Source: Streptosporangium sp040640155 (lineage in GTDB: Bacteria > Actinomycetota > Actinomycetes > Streptosporangiales > Streptosporangiaceae). Taken from it: DNA of 64,000 nt. The position numbers and the translations under genes were made by a program. Within the stretch, counting starts at the first letter, position 1. Each line of letters begins with the position of its first letter. Shown here one piece after another: positions 17,981 through 27,178 of the stretch. The stretch spans positions 207,402 through 271,401 of the forward strand of contig NZ_JBFABE010000004.1 in NCBI RefSeq assembly GCF_040640155.1. Direction: 5' to 3'. The notes beneath the pieces were generated by a model. The model saw only the letters and a list, made by a program, of their open reading frames with translations. It ran no database searches and had not been told where the DNA came from.

Positions 17981-18823
17981 TCAGTCCTCCCGCAGCACCT
18001 CGCGCAGCCGGGAGGCGAAGACGCCGGGGATCTCGGTGAAGGCGATGTGACCACCGGGGAAGGGCGTCGGCCTGGTGCCGAGCGCCGTGGCGAGCGCGCT
18101 CGACGTCAGGTCGCAGAACTGCCCGGCCGACTCCTCCCCGACGCCGACCACGACGCGGACCGGCCCGTCGCGGAGGGCGGCGATGTCGGGCTTCCAGCCG
18201 GTGCTCCCGCGCATCTCGTGCAGGAACCAGAAGCGCTCGTCCGCGGCCTGCTGGGGGTCGGCCTGGGCCGCCGCCTCCGGCGTGGGCGCGTCCGAGGACT
18301 CGTCGTACTCGGGCATCTCGATGTTGGCGTTCTTCAGGAACTTGGCCCACGCGCCCCCGACGTCGCCGGAGGCGTAGGTGGCGACGATGTCCTCGACCGC
18401 GGCGTGGCGCTCCTCGCGGTCGTCGAGCACCTCGTTCAGCGGGGCCTCGTGCGCGATCACGGTGTGCGCCAGGGCGGGATGGTCGACGGCGAGCGCCAGC
18501 GCGCTGACGGCTCCGCCGCTGGAGCCGAACACCGCGGCCGGTCCCGCGTCGAGGTGGGTGATCAGCCGGGAGAGGTCGTCGGCGCGCATCCGCGGGGTCG
18601 AGTCCTGCTCGGGGTCGTCGAGCGCGCTGCGGTTGACGCCCCGCGGGTCGGTGGTGAGGACCGTGTGGTCGGTGGCGAGCAGGTCCGCCAGCGGCGCGAA
18701 GGACACGGCGTGCATCGGGGCGCCGACCAGTACCACGAGCGGACCCGACCCCCGCACCTCGTAGTACAGGGTGGCGTCGGAGACCCTGAGGGATCCGGCG
18801 GTGACGGTCGTCCTACTGTTCAT
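17981..18823 (-). CDS. Alpha/beta hydrolase
   Basis: This 280-residue protein has the alpha/beta-hydrolase order: strand GSGPLVVLVGAPMHA, TTDPRGVNRS before the nucleophile elbow, nucleophile serine in VFGSSGGAVSA, and the catalytic histidine in PFPGGHIAFTEIPG. The substrate cannot be read from the sequence. I start at ATG 18823 (MNSRTTV), which has CAGGAG at a proper distance; an in-frame ATG two codons upstream would abut the ribosome site. The gene is divergent from an ECF sigma factor with only 75 bases between starts, so the sigma factor may control it (inference). Confidence 0.85.
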   Translation of the reverse strand: MNSRTTVTAGSLRVSDATLYYEVRGSGPLVVLVGAPMHAVSFAPLADLLATDHTVLTTDPRGVNRSALDDPEQDSTPRMRADDLSRLITHLDAGPAAVFGSSGGAVSALALAVDHPALAHTVIAHEAPLNEVLDDREERHAAVEDIVATYASGDVGGAWAKFLKNANIEMPEYDESSDAPTPEAAAQADPQQAADERFWFLHEMRGSTGWKPDIAALRDGPVRVVVGVGEESAGQFCDLTSSALATALGTRPTPFPGGHIAFTEIPGVFASRLREVLRED

Positions 18824-18898
18824 GAACATCTCCTGAAACGCGGTGCCGTGGTGTTCCGTACAAGGTGAGACCTCCGCCGTAGGGCAGAATCGTCGCCT

Positions 18899-19963
18899 GT
18901 GAGCGAACTTTTTTCCGTGGGGCCGGGGGAGCCCGGGGGGACGACCGCGAAGGCCGCCGAGGATCCCGACCTGGCCCGGGCGCGCGGCGGGGACGACGCG
19001 GCGTTCACCCGCCTCGTCCAGCCGCTGCGGCGGGAACTGCACGCCCACTGCTACCGCATGCTCGGCTCCTCCCACGACGCCGACGACGCCCTGCAGGACG
19101 CCCTGCTCCGGGCGTGGCGGGGGTTCGCCCGCTTCGAGGGTCGTGGTTCGCTGCGCTCCTGGCTCTACACCGTGGCCACCCGGGCCTGCCTGGACATCGC
19201 CGAGATCCGCGGCAGGCGGGCCCTGCCCGTCGATCTGGGCCCCTCCAGCGACCGCGCCGTGACCGAGAACGTCCCGCTGACCGACGTCGCCTGGCTCGGC
19301 CCCTACCCCGACACGGGCCTCGCCGCCGGCCCGGCCGGTCCCGGCGCCCGCTACGAGCAGCGAGAGGCCGTCGAACTCGCCTTCGTCGCCGCGTGCCAGC
19401 ACCTGCCGGGCAACCAGCGGGCGGCGTTGCTGCTCTTCGAGGTCCTCGGCTTCTCCGCCGCCGAGATCGCCACCATGATGAGCACCTCGGTCACGTCGGT
19501 GAACTCCGCCCTGGCCCGGGCCCGCAGGATCGTCGCGGAGAAGGTGCCCTCCGTCACCCAGCAGCGGACGCTGCGCCGGATCGAGGACGCCCGGGTCCGG
19601 GAGATCGTCACCGGCTACTCCGCCGCGCTGGAGCAGGGCGACGCCGACGCCCTGGTCGCGCTCCTCACCGAGGACGTCACCTGGTCGATGCCGCCGATGC
19701 CGCACTGGTACCGCGGCCTCGACGCCGTCACCGACTTCGCCGTACGGGTCCCGCTGACCTCGTGCGGGCACTGGCGGCACCTGCCGACCGGCGCCAACGG
19801 CCAGCCCGCGCTGGGCGGCTACCTGTGGAACGACGAGGCCGGCGCGCACCTCCCCTGGTCGATCGACGTGCTGACCCTGCGCGAGGGACGCATCGCCGAG
19901 GTCACCTCGTTCATCGGCGTCGCCCACTTCGCCGCCCTGGGACTTCCTCCGTCCCTGCCCTGA
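18899..19963 (+). CDS. ECF sigma factor with C-terminal SnoaL-like domain (SigG-like)
   Basis: The 354-residue protein starts at GTG 18899. Region 2 is clear (LHAHCYRMLGSSHDADDALQ, then RAWRGFARFEGRGSLRSWLY), and region 4 is at about residues 160-215 (LPGNQRAALLLFEVLGFSAA, NSALARARRI). It is followed by a SnoaL/NTF2-like domain (about 225-345, YSAALEQGDADALVALLTED, MPHWYRGLDAV). Such C-terminal domains replace anti-sigma factors in several ECF groups and set activity by ligand or intramolecular contact. No anti-sigma gene is adjacent, as expected. No ribosome site precedes the start closely, so the message may be leaderless. Confidence 0.88.
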   Translation: MSELFSVGPGEPGGTTAKAAEDPDLARARGGDDAAFTRLVQPLRRELHAHCYRMLGSSHDADDALQDALLRAWRGFARFEGRGSLRSWLYTVATRACLDIAEIRGRRALPVDLGPSSDRAVTENVPLTDVAWLGPYPDTGLAAGPAGPGARYEQREAVELAFVAACQHLPGNQRAALLLFEVLGFSAAEIATMMSTSVTSVNSALARARRIVAEKVPSVTQQRTLRRIEDARVREIVTGYSAALEQGDADALVALLTEDVTWSMPPMPHWYRGLDAVTDFAVRVPLTSCGHWRHLPTGANGQPALGGYLWNDEAGAHLPWSIDVLTLREGRIAEVTSFIGVAHFAALGLPPSLP

Positions 19964-20106
19964 CCGGGCGGGGGCGCGCCGGTGAGGACCGTTCCCCGTC
20001 CCGGAGCCCCCTCCTGCGGCGGCGGCACTTTCGGCCGATGCCGCGCGAGAACGACCGGCCGGTCGGCTGATCCGGAGGAGAAGTACCGCGCGCCAGAGTC
20101 GGGGGC

Positions 20107-20844
20107 ATGAGTGAGTTCGTACTTTCCGGTCACCACCTGACCAAGCGGTTCGGGCCGGCCGTCGCCCTGGCCGGGGTGGACATCGGGATCGCCTCCGCCG
20201 AGGCGCTGGCGATCATGGGGCCGAGCGGATCGGGCAAGTCCACCCTGCTGCACTGCCTCGCCGGCATCATGAGGCCCGACTCCGGCGAGGTACACCTGCT
20301 GGGGCAGCGGATCGACACGATGGGAGAGCGGGACCGCAGCGCGCTGCGGCGGACCCGCTTCGGGTTCGTGTTCCAGTTCGGGCAGCTCCTGTCCGAGCTG
20401 CCCGCGGACGAGAACGTGGCGCTGCCGCTGATGCTCGGCGGGGTGGCGCGAGGTCGGGCCGTGCGGGAGGCGCGGACCTGGTTCGGGCCGCTCGGCCTCG
20501 ACGGCCTGGAGGGACGACGGCCGGGCGAGCTCTCCGGCGGGCAGGCGCAGCGGGTCGCGATCGCCCGCGCGCTCGTCACCCGCCCCGCCGTGATCTTCGC
20601 GGACGAGCCCACCGGCGCCCTCGACAGGACCACCGGCCACGAGATCATGCGCGTCCTGGTCGAGGCCACCAAGCACAACGGCGCCTGCCTGGTCGTCGTC
20701 ACCCACGACCCCGAGGTGGCCCGCTGGTGCGACCGGACCGTCGAGGTCCGCGACGGGGTGATCATCGCCCCGGGGGGAGCACCGGACCGCGCCGAGCCGT
20801 GGAGGCGGACGAGCGCCTCGATGCCGTTCGGGGGGAACGCGTGA
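20107..20844 (+). CDS. ABC transporter ATP-binding subunit (MacB/LolD type)
   Basis: The 245-residue ATPase contains Walker A (GPSGSGKST), a Q-loop (FVFQFGQL), the signature LSGGQAQR, Walker B (AVIFADEPTGALD) and the H-loop (VTHDPEV). These belong to the MacB/LolD/FtsE branch that works with FtsX-type permeases. The permease gene follows with a GTGA overlap, so the two form one operon and one transporter. Likely roles are export or extraction of a lipophilic compound or peptide from the membrane; the substrate is unknown. Confidence 0.9.
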   Translation: MSEFVLSGHHLTKRFGPAVALAGVDIGIASAEALAIMGPSGSGKSTLLHCLAGIMRPDSGEVHLLGQRIDTMGERDRSALRRTRFGFVFQFGQLLSELPADENVALPLMLGGVARGRAVREARTWFGPLGLDGLEGRRPGELSGGQAQRVAIARALVTRPAVIFADEPTGALDRTTGHEIMRVLVEATKHNGACLVVVTHDPEVARWCDRTVEVRDGVIIAPGGAPDRAEPWRRTSASMPFGGNA

Positions 20845-22886
20845 GGAATCTGCTGGAGTTGAGCTGGCGGCTGCTCCGCGGCGGCGGGCGCCGGTCCACG
20901 CTGGGCACGGTCCTCACGATCACGGCCGTGGCCGTGTCGTCGGCCCTGCTGTTCTTCGCGCTGGCCGCCAACACCGCCTTCGCGGCACGCGCGGACCGGG
21001 AGGCCTGGCGCAACCCGGTGCAGGGCCCAGGGACCCCCGTCGCCGTCCAGGCGACGACCGAGGACCACGTCCGGGACCGGGCCGTCACGGTCGTGAACCT
21101 CGCCCGGCTGCGCGACGCCCCCGGCACGCACCCGCCCGGGATGAGCCGGATGCCCTCACCGGGCGAGGTGTGGGTGTCACCCGGGCTCGCCGAGCTGATG
21201 CGGGAACTGCCGCCCGGACAGCTCGCCGCGCGCTTTCCCGGCACCGTGAAGGGCACGATCGGCGACGACGGGCTGCTGTACCCGGGGGAACTCGTCGCCG
21301 TGGTGGGACGCGCTCCCGCCGACCCGGAGATGAAGGTCTCCCGGACGGACGGGGCACCGTCGGCACCGGTGAGGATCGACGGTTTCACCGGCGGGACCGG
21401 CGAGGACACCGTGGCCTACCAGGGCATGGCGATCGTCGCGAGCGTGCTGATGGCCGTGCCGCTGCTCGTGTTCGGGGGCGCGGCGGCCCGGTTGACGGTG
21501 GCCCGGCGGGACCGGCGGCTGGCCGCGCTACGGCTGGTGGGGGCCACGCCCTGGCAGGTCGCCACGATGACGGTCGCCGAGGCGATGATCACGGCGGCGG
21601 GCGGGGCGGTGCTTGGCCTGGTGCTCTACGGCGCGGCCGTCCCGCTGCTGAGCCGGATCGAGATGGCGGGCGGGGCGTGGTTCGCGGGTGACCTGTGGCC
21701 CGGGACCCTCGCCGTGCTCGGCGTGCTGCTGGCCGTACCCCTGCTGGTCGGCCTGTCGGCCGTGGTCGGGCTGCGGCGGGTGGTGGTCAGCCCGCTCGGG
21801 GTGGCCGGACGCGAGACGCCGCCCGCGATGCGTTTCGTCCGCGTGGTCGCGCTGCTGGTGGTCCTGGCGGCGGTTCCGGTGACCTTCCGGAACACCTCGG
21901 CGACGGTCGTCGCCGTCGTCCTCGGGCTGGCCTTCCTCTGCGTCAACCTCGTCGGCCCCTGGGTGGTGGGCGTCATCGGCCGGGTCACCGCCCGCACCGC
22001 CCGCGGCCCCGCCGGGTTGCTGGCGGGCCGCCGCCTGGTCGACGACCCCAGGTCGGCCTGGCGGACCGTCAGCGGGGTGGCGCTGACCGGTTTCGTCGCC
22101 GGGTTCATCGGGCTGCTGAGCCCCTCGGCCGACCTGCTGGGCGGCCCCGGGGACGCGACCGCGCTGAGCCTGGTGGTCCCCGCCCCCCAGGCGACCGACC
22201 TCGCGCGCCAGGCGAGGGAACGGCTCTCCCGGGCCGGCCTCGACGCCCGCGTCCAGGTCTCGGACACCGGCGCGGACACCGGCGCGGACACCGGTACCGG
22301 CACCGGTACCGGCACCGGCGTCGCCTCCGGCGCGGAGGGACGGCCGGGCCCGGCCCCGGAGCGGGTTCTCACGGTCGACCTGCCCTCGGGCGAGGGTCAC
22401 GCCGTACGGACCGACACCGCCCGCACGGCCCTCGCCGGTCTGGTACCCGGGCACGTCGCCACCTCGCCGGCGGACGACCGGTGGCGGACCGACCTCCTGC
22501 TCGACGACATCCGTACCGGCACGCTGATCGTGCTCGGTGTCTCCTTCCTGGTGGCGATCGCGAGCGCCGGGATCACCGCGGCCTCGTCGGTGCTCGACCG
22601 GCGTCAGGCGTACGCCCTGCTCCGCCTGGCCGGAACCCCGCTGGAGGTGCTGGACAGGGCGCGGCGTACCGAGACGCTCGTCCCGCTCGTGGTGATGGGC
22701 GGCGGCTCCATCCTGACCGGCATGTTCTGCGCGCTGCCGTTCGTGTACTCCGGCATCAGCGTGAGCGGCGTGGTCACCCTGCTCTCCTCGGTGGTCGTGG
22801 GCTTCGCCGGGGTCCTGGGCGCCTCGGCGCTGTCGCGCCCCCTGCTCCGCGCGGTCACCACCGACCCGGCTCCACGCCCGGACTGA
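20841..22886 (+). CDS. FtsX-like ABC permease
   Basis: The start is GTG 20841, sharing the TGA of the ATPase gene (GTGA); the frame is open upstream but inside the neighbour. The 681-residue protein has an N-terminal helix (about 18-40), a large exported domain (about 45-190), a block of three helices followed by QVATMTVAEAMITAAGG, a central membrane pair, a second exported region and a C-terminal FtsX-like block (TLIVLGVSFLVAIASAGI, LLRLAGTPLEVLDRARRTE). This duplicated plan is common in single-gene actinobacterial exporters. The second exported region contains short Asp-Thr-Gly-Ala repeats encoded by a 12-bp repeat at 22262-22319. Confidence 0.85.
   Translation: MRNLLELSWRLLRGGGRRSTLGTVLTITAVAVSSALLFFALAANTAFAARADREAWRNPVQGPGTPVAVQATTEDHVRDRAVTVVNLARLRDAPGTHPPGMSRMPSPGEVWVSPGLAELMRELPPGQLAARFPGTVKGTIGDDGLLYPGELVAVVGRAPADPEMKVSRTDGAPSAPVRIDGFTGGTGEDTVAYQGMAIVASVLMAVPLLVFGGAAARLTVARRDRRLAALRLVGATPWQVATMTVAEAMITAAGGAVLGLVLYGAAVPLLSRIEMAGGAWFAGDLWPGTLAVLGVLLAVPLLVGLSAVVGLRRVVVSPLGVAGRETPPAMRFVRVVALLVVLAAVPVTFRNTSATVVAVVLGLAFLCVNLVGPWVVGVIGRVTARTARGPAGLLAGRRLVDDPRSAWRTVSGVALTGFVAGFIGLLSPSADLLGGPGDATALSLVVPAPQATDLARQARERLSRAGLDARVQVSDTGADTGADTGTGTGTGTGVASGAEGRPGPAPERVLTVDLPSGEGHAVRTDTARTALAGLVPGHVATSPADDRWRTDLLLDDIRTGTLIVLGVSFLVAIASAGITAASSVLDRRQAYALLRLAGTPLEVLDRARRTETLVPLVVMGGGSILTGMFCALPFVYSGISVSGVVTLLSSVVVGFAGVLGASALSRPLLRAVTTDPAPRPD
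22262..22319 (+). repeat. In-frame short tandem repeat inside the permease gene
   Basis: GGACACCGGCGC-type 12-bp units pass into CGGTACCGGCAC-type units, encoding DTGADTGADTGTGTGTGTG. The repeat keeps frame, so length changes would be tolerated. Confidence 0.7.
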
Positions 22887-22943
22887 CCGGGGACCGGGGG
22901 CTGGCCCGGACCGGTGTCCGAAGGACCGGGACCCTCAAGGACA

Positions 22944-22978
22944 GCGGCCCGGCCCTCGAGAACCGGGGGCCGGGCCGC
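22944..22978. terminator. Terminator between ABC operon and cellulase gene
   Basis: A perfect 12-bp stem (22944-22955 with 22967-22978) and an 11-base loop lie 57 bases after the permease stop. It can serve the convergent cellulase gene only if transcription runs about 210 bases past its stop. Confidence 0.65.
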
Positions 22979-23190
22979 CTTCGTGCCCGCCCCCGAGCGC
23001 GGGGCACGTCCCGCCCCGGCGGGCCCACGGCCCGATCCGCCGGACCGTGGCCCGCCGGGTCGGTGCCCGCTGGAGCCCAGCGTGGCGGTGCCCGCCGGGG
23101 CCGGTGCCCGCCGGGGCCGGTGCCCGCCGGGGTTCGCCGTGACGGTGCCCGGGACCCGCCGCGGTGGTTCCCGGCGGCGGGCCCGCTCGA

Positions 23191-25278
23191 TCAGCTCGTG
23201 GTGCCGGTGACCGTGCTCCCCGACCTGGTGACGTGGTAGGTCACGGTCGCGCCGCTCCAGAAGTGCAGGGTCAGCGTGACCCGGGAGCCGTCGTCGACCT
23301 CGGCGAAGAAGGCCGGCTTCAGCGTGATCGCACCGGCGGCGTAGTCGGGCGCGAACGCCACGTCGAACTCCTTGAACGGCGTCCAGTCGTGCGGGCCGGC
23401 GTTGCCGCCGTCGGCGTACTTGGCCTCCATGGTGGCGAGGCGGTCGCCCTTGAACGCGGTGGGGATGGCGAAGGAGGCCGTCGTCCCGCTCGCGTTCTGC
23501 ACGGTCGGCGTGTCGTAGGTGACGATGTCGATCCGCCACGGGACGCCCTGGGAGAACCGTGCCGACAGCGTCGCGTTGACGCCGTAGGCCCGCGAGCCCA
23601 CCAGGCGCGTCAGCGCGGACGCCGTGAACGTGAGCCGGTCGCCCGAGACGGTGTAGTCGGTGCCGCGCACCAGCTCCGTGTTCCCCTGGCGGATGCCTGC
23701 GAACGAGGTGCCGTTCAGGTTCAGCGTGAGCGTCTTGCTCGTGACGGCGGACGCCTTGGCGACGAACACCTGGTCCGACGACGCCGTACCCGAACGCGTC
23801 GTCCAGCTCGACTTGATCTGCGCGAACAGCTCGGGGTCGGACCACTGGAACGAGGTCCGCCCGAAGTGCTGGCCGTTGTCCCAGAGCATGGTGGTGAGCT
23901 TCTTGGTACGCGCGTAGTGGCCGAGGAACTCGAAGAACTTGAGCTTCTCGCCCTGCTGGATCGTGCCGGTGTGCCGGTCGAAGCCCAGCAGGCCGTACTC
24001 ACCGATGATCACGGGGATGCCACGGGCCACGAAGGAGTCGTACACCCGGTCGAAGGCGCCGGTCAGGTCCTGCTGGACGGCGGCGTCGAAGCGCGTGCCG
24101 CCGGCGACGTTCACGCTGAACGGCCAGTACCCGTAGAAGTGGACCGTCGCGATGAGGTTGGGGTCGTTCATCGCGTTGAACGTGGCGGTCAGCTCGTCCA
24201 GCCTGGCCTGGTCGGCCGAGGTGTGCAGGGTCGGCAGCACGAGGAACCGGCTCGCGTTGCCGCCGCCCGACCGGCGCACGATGTCCCGGAAGGACGTGTT
24301 GAGCTCGTTCAGCAGCGTCGCGTTCTGGGCGTCCCCGGAGCTGCCGGTGAACTGCGGCTCGTTGACGCTCTCGAACACCAGCTTGGCCGAGGAGTCGCGG
24401 AACGTGCTCGCGATCTGGGTCCAGGTCGCGTTGTACCGCGCGAGGACGTTCGCCCGGTCGGTCGGCATCGTGTTGATCCACTGCCACGAGTCGTGGTGAA
24501 TGTTGATCATCACGTAGAACCCGTCGGCGAGGGCCCAGTCGACGACCTCCTTCACCCGGTTCATGTACGCCGTGTCGATGGTGTAGCCGGGCGCCCCGCC
24601 CTGGTGCTGACCCCAGGTCACCGGGATCCGGATGCTGTTGAAGCCCTGGGCCCTGATGTTGTCGAGCAGCGCCGCCGTGACGCGCGGGTTGCCCCACGAG
24701 GTCTCGTCCGCGCCGGTGGCGTCGAGGGAGTTGCCCAGGTTCCAGCCGGGCTGCATCGCGGCCACGACGGCCTGCGCGTCACCGGGCCTCGGCGTCGGCG
24801 TGGGTGTCGGGGTCGGCGTGGGTGTCGGGGTCGGGGTGGGCGTCGGTGTCGGGGTGGGCGTGGGGTTGGAGGTGCCGCCGCAGGTCACGCCGTTGACGGC
24901 GAACGTCGAGGGGGCGGTGTTGGTGCCGCTGTAGCTCCCGTTGAAGCCGACGGTGACACTCGCCCCGGACGCCAGCCCCGGGGCGTACGACGGGCCGGTC
25001 ACCGTCACGTTCCTGCCCGACTGGGTCCAGTTCCCGTTCCAGCCCTGGTCGACCCGCTGGTTGCCGGGCCAGGTGTAGGCGAGCGTCCACGCGCTGATCG
25101 GGTCGCCCGAATTCTCGATCGTGATGTTGGCCCCGAACCCGCTTCCGCCGTCCCAGGTCTTGGCGTACGTCACCGAGCAGGCGATGGCCGCGTGGGCCGT
25201 GGCCGAGGTGAGGGTGACCCCGATCGCCGCCAGCAACGCGACCGCCGTGGACAGGGCCCACAACCGTAGTGTCTTCAT
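23191..25278 (-). CDS. Secreted GH5 endoglucanase with CBM2 and C-terminal X2-like domain
   Basis: The 695-residue preprotein starts at ATG 25278 (MKTLRLWALST), 7 bases after GGAGG. Order: signal peptide (cleavage near AHAA); CBM2 cellulose-binding module (about 33-133, with cysteines at both ends and surface tryptophans in DQGWNGNWTQSG); a (PT)n linker; GH5 catalytic domain (WNLGNSLDATG, RIPVTWGQHQ, acid/base in FESVNEPQF, nucleophile in VIIGEYGLLG); and a C-terminal CBM_X2/immunoglobulin-like module plus an extra beta domain (from about 500). It hydrolyses beta-1,4-glucan outside the cell. The CebR-type operator at 25310 implies induction by cellobiose or cellotriose (known CebR biology; inference here). 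Confidence 0.93.
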   Translation of the reverse strand: MKTLRLWALSTAVALLAAIGVTLTSATAHAAIACSVTYAKTWDGGSGFGANITIENSGDPISAWTLAYTWPGNQRVDQGWNGNWTQSGRNVTVTGPSYAPGLASGASVTVGFNGSYSGTNTAPSTFAVNGVTCGGTSNPTPTPTPTPTPTPTPTPTPTPTPTPRPGDAQAVVAAMQPGWNLGNSLDATGADETSWGNPRVTAALLDNIRAQGFNSIRIPVTWGQHQGGAPGYTIDTAYMNRVKEVVDWALADGFYVMINIHHDSWQWINTMPTDRANVLARYNATWTQIASTFRDSSAKLVFESVNEPQFTGSSGDAQNATLLNELNTSFRDIVRRSGGGNASRFLVLPTLHTSADQARLDELTATFNAMNDPNLIATVHFYGYWPFSVNVAGGTRFDAAVQQDLTGAFDRVYDSFVARGIPVIIGEYGLLGFDRHTGTIQQGEKLKFFEFLGHYARTKKLTTMLWDNGQHFGRTSFQWSDPELFAQIKSSWTTRSGTASSDQVFVAKASAVTSKTLTLNLNGTSFAGIRQGNTELVRGTDYTVSGDRLTFTASALTRLVGSRAYGVNATLSARFSQGVPWRIDIVTYDTPTVQNASGTTASFAIPTAFKGDRLATMEAKYADGGNAGPHDWTPFKEFDVAFAPDYAAGAITLKPAFFAEVDDGSRVTLTLHFWSGATVTYHVTRSGSTVTGTTS

Positions 25279-25309
25279 CTTCAAGCCTCCATGAAAGGAG
25301 CACCCGTAC

Positions 25310-25322
25310 GGGAGCGCTCCCA
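25310..25322. promoter_or_regulatory. CebR-type operator upstream of the cellulase gene
   Basis: GGGAGCGCTCCCA matches 13 of 14 bases of the CebR consensus TGGGAGCGCTCCCA and lies 32 bases upstream of the cellulase ATG. CebR is a LacI-family repressor released by cello-oligosaccharides; its gene is not in this window. Confidence 0.85.
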
Positions 25323-25788
25323 TGTTTGGCCTGTTTCACGTACGTGTACAGAACGTTTCCCCAGGCCCGCCGCTGACCTGCTCCTGAACGCGAAGAATTC
25401 AGCGGAGGTATGAAAATTTCACCGGCGCGGGCCGGGGAAGACCGGAAAAGTATTTGATCTTGCCGGGGAAGGCCGGGGGACGGCCCGGGAAAGGCCCGAG
25501 GAAGGGCCGGGGAAGGCTCCGAGGAAGGTCCGGAGGAAGCCCGGGGACGGGCGATCCGCCCCCCCGGGTCCGGTCACCCGGACGCCGGACGCCCCCCCTC
25601 GGACGATCACCCGCCAGGACACCGGCCGCCCGACCTGGGCGAACAAACGCATGCTTGACGATCGACGCGATACGCGATCTCTTTAGGGGAAACGGCCGGG
25701 CCGCGCGAAGTATTGACGCCGTCGGTGCGGCATGTTGAGATCCACATATCTGGTATTTCAGGTATGTTTAGTAGGAAATGGGGCGGTT
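25323..25788. other. Divergent regulatory region between cellulase and SGNH hydrolase
   Basis: The region holds AT-richer DNA near 25320-25460 (cellulase promoter side) and 25670-25785 (hydrolase side), with purine-rich GGAAGG-type repeats between (25460-25560). I could not assign -10/-35 boxes with confidence and see no gene. Confidence 0.45.
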
Positions 25789-27042
25789 GTGAGGGTTCTT
25801 CGGCGTGCGGCTGCAATGGTCGCGCTCCTGGTGGGCGCGGTCGGCATCCAGGTCGTCCAGGGCGGAACGGCGCAGGCGGCACTGCCCACCGCCGCCGTCG
25901 CGCTCGGCGACAGCTTCATCAGCGGGGAGGGCGCGGGCGACTACCAGCCCGTCGTCGACGTCTCCGGAACGGCCCAGCCCTTCCCCGGCTGGTCGGCGGC
26001 CAACAACAACGCCTACTTCTGTCACCGGTCGGCGAACGCCTCGCTGTTCAAGGCGTCGTTCCCCAACGTCCAGAACCGCTTCAACCTCGCGTGCTCCGGC
26101 GGCCAGCCCACCGACATCGCCAACGCCTCCAACTCCCGCCCCAAGGGCCGCTCCGTCGCCTCGCAGCTCGACCAGTTGCGCGCCGTCGCCCAGACCAACG
26201 ACATCGACGTCGTCCTCATCGGCCTCGGCTCCAACAACAGCCAGTTCACCTTCGGCGACGTGGCCACGCTGTGCGCCAACCGCTTCATCGCCGACGCCTG
26301 GACGGGCTGGTGGGAGTTCTGGGCCTACCTGGGCGGTGACGTGCCGCAGGAGCCCTGCACCGTCTCCGACCTGGCCTCCGACGCCGAGGTCGCCGCCGCC
26401 ACCACCGAGACCACCGCCGCCCTGCGCCAGATCCTCGACACCCTCGCCCAGATCGACGCCGACGGCGTCCACCAGGTGGTCCTGCAGACCTACACCAACC
26501 CGCTGCCGCTCGACGTCGCCTCGGAGTACCGCGAGGAGGACAACCGCAGCGACACCCGCGACAAGTTCCGCGCCCTCGGCGCCGAGCGGTACGCCGCCGG
26601 CTGCCCGATCCACCGCGCGAGCCTCGCCCCCGGGCACGTGTTCTCCCAGAACCTCGGCTCCCTGGTCAGGAACTCCTACAACACGCTGGCGGCCGAACGC
26701 CCGTCGGCCGACCTGCGCGTGCTGGACGTCCAGAAGGCCTTCGACGGCGCCCGCCTCTGCGAGAACCCCGGCAGCCCGTCGGGCGCGCTCGCCACGCCGG
26801 TCCGGATCCAGGAGTCGCCGAACGGCAACTTCGTCACCAGCCTGTCCGGCTGGGACAAGATCCGCGTCCAGAAGGCGGCGAATACCTGCGTCACCTACTT
26901 CCAGACCTGCCAGGAGGCCTGGCACCCCAACGCCGCGGGCCACGCCGTCCTCGGCCAGTGCCTGACCGGCGCCCTCGCCGCCGCGTCCCGGACGGTCGTC
27001 ACGTGCGCCCGTAACCCGGACGGCACGCTCAGCATCTCCTGA
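25789..27042 (+). CDS. Secreted SGNH/GDSL hydrolase
   Basis: The frame is open from 25732, but GTG 25789 gives a clean signal peptide (MRVLRRAAAMVALLVGAVGI, cleavage near AQAA) and about 417 residues. SGNH blocks are present: nucleophile in ALGDSFISGEGAGDY, the glycine in NLACSGGQPT, the asparagine in LIGLGSNNSQF, and the histidine in EAWHPNAAGHAVLG. Several cysteine pairs fit an exported, disulfide-bonded enzyme. It is probably an esterase or lipase; the substrate is unknown. The ribosome site is weak at any candidate start, so the exact N-terminus is uncertain. Confidence 0.82.
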   Translation: MRVLRRAAAMVALLVGAVGIQVVQGGTAQAALPTAAVALGDSFISGEGAGDYQPVVDVSGTAQPFPGWSAANNNAYFCHRSANASLFKASFPNVQNRFNLACSGGQPTDIANASNSRPKGRSVASQLDQLRAVAQTNDIDVVLIGLGSNNSQFTFGDVATLCANRFIADAWTGWWEFWAYLGGDVPQEPCTVSDLASDAEVAAATTETTAALRQILDTLAQIDADGVHQVVLQTYTNPLPLDVASEYREEDNRSDTRDKFRALGAERYAAGCPIHRASLAPGHVFSQNLGSLVRNSYNTLAAERPSADLRVLDVQKAFDGARLCENPGSPSGALATPVRIQESPNGNFVTSLSGWDKIRVQKAANTCVTYFQTCQEAWHPNAAGHAVLGQCLTGALAAASRTVVTCARNPDGTLSIS

Positions 27043-27079
27043 CGTCCCCACCCGATCCCGGCGTCTCTTCCCGACGCCC

Positions 27080-27115
27080 GACGGCGCGCACCCCGCCCCC
27101 GGGGTGCGCGCCGTC
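27080..27115 (+). terminator. Terminator after the SGNH hydrolase gene
   Basis: A perfect 15-bp stem (27080-27094 with 27101-27115) with a 6-base loop lies 37 bases after the stop codon. Confidence 0.8.
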
Positions 27116-27142
27116 GCGCGTACACGCCCCTTGGCGGTGATC

Positions 27143-27178
27143 GGCCACTTCGAAAAGATCCCGTGAGGCGAAGTGGCC
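27143..27178. repeat. Inverted repeat of unknown role
   Basis: GGCCACTTCG (27143-27152) is exactly complementary to 27169-27178, with a 16-base spacer. It lies in the otherwise featureless interval 27116-27515 before the VKOR gene and could be an operator or second terminator. Confidence 0.4.

Noticed and set aside
17981..19927. 648-codon version of the alpha/beta hydrolase running back through the sigma gene
   Set aside because: The hydrolase fold and ribosome site begin at 18823; the rest is antisense to the sigma factor.
23164..25269. Plus-strand frame of 701 codons opposite the cellulase
   Set aside because: Shadow of the CBM2-GH5 gene; composition is Arg/Gly/Val-rich without domain signatures.
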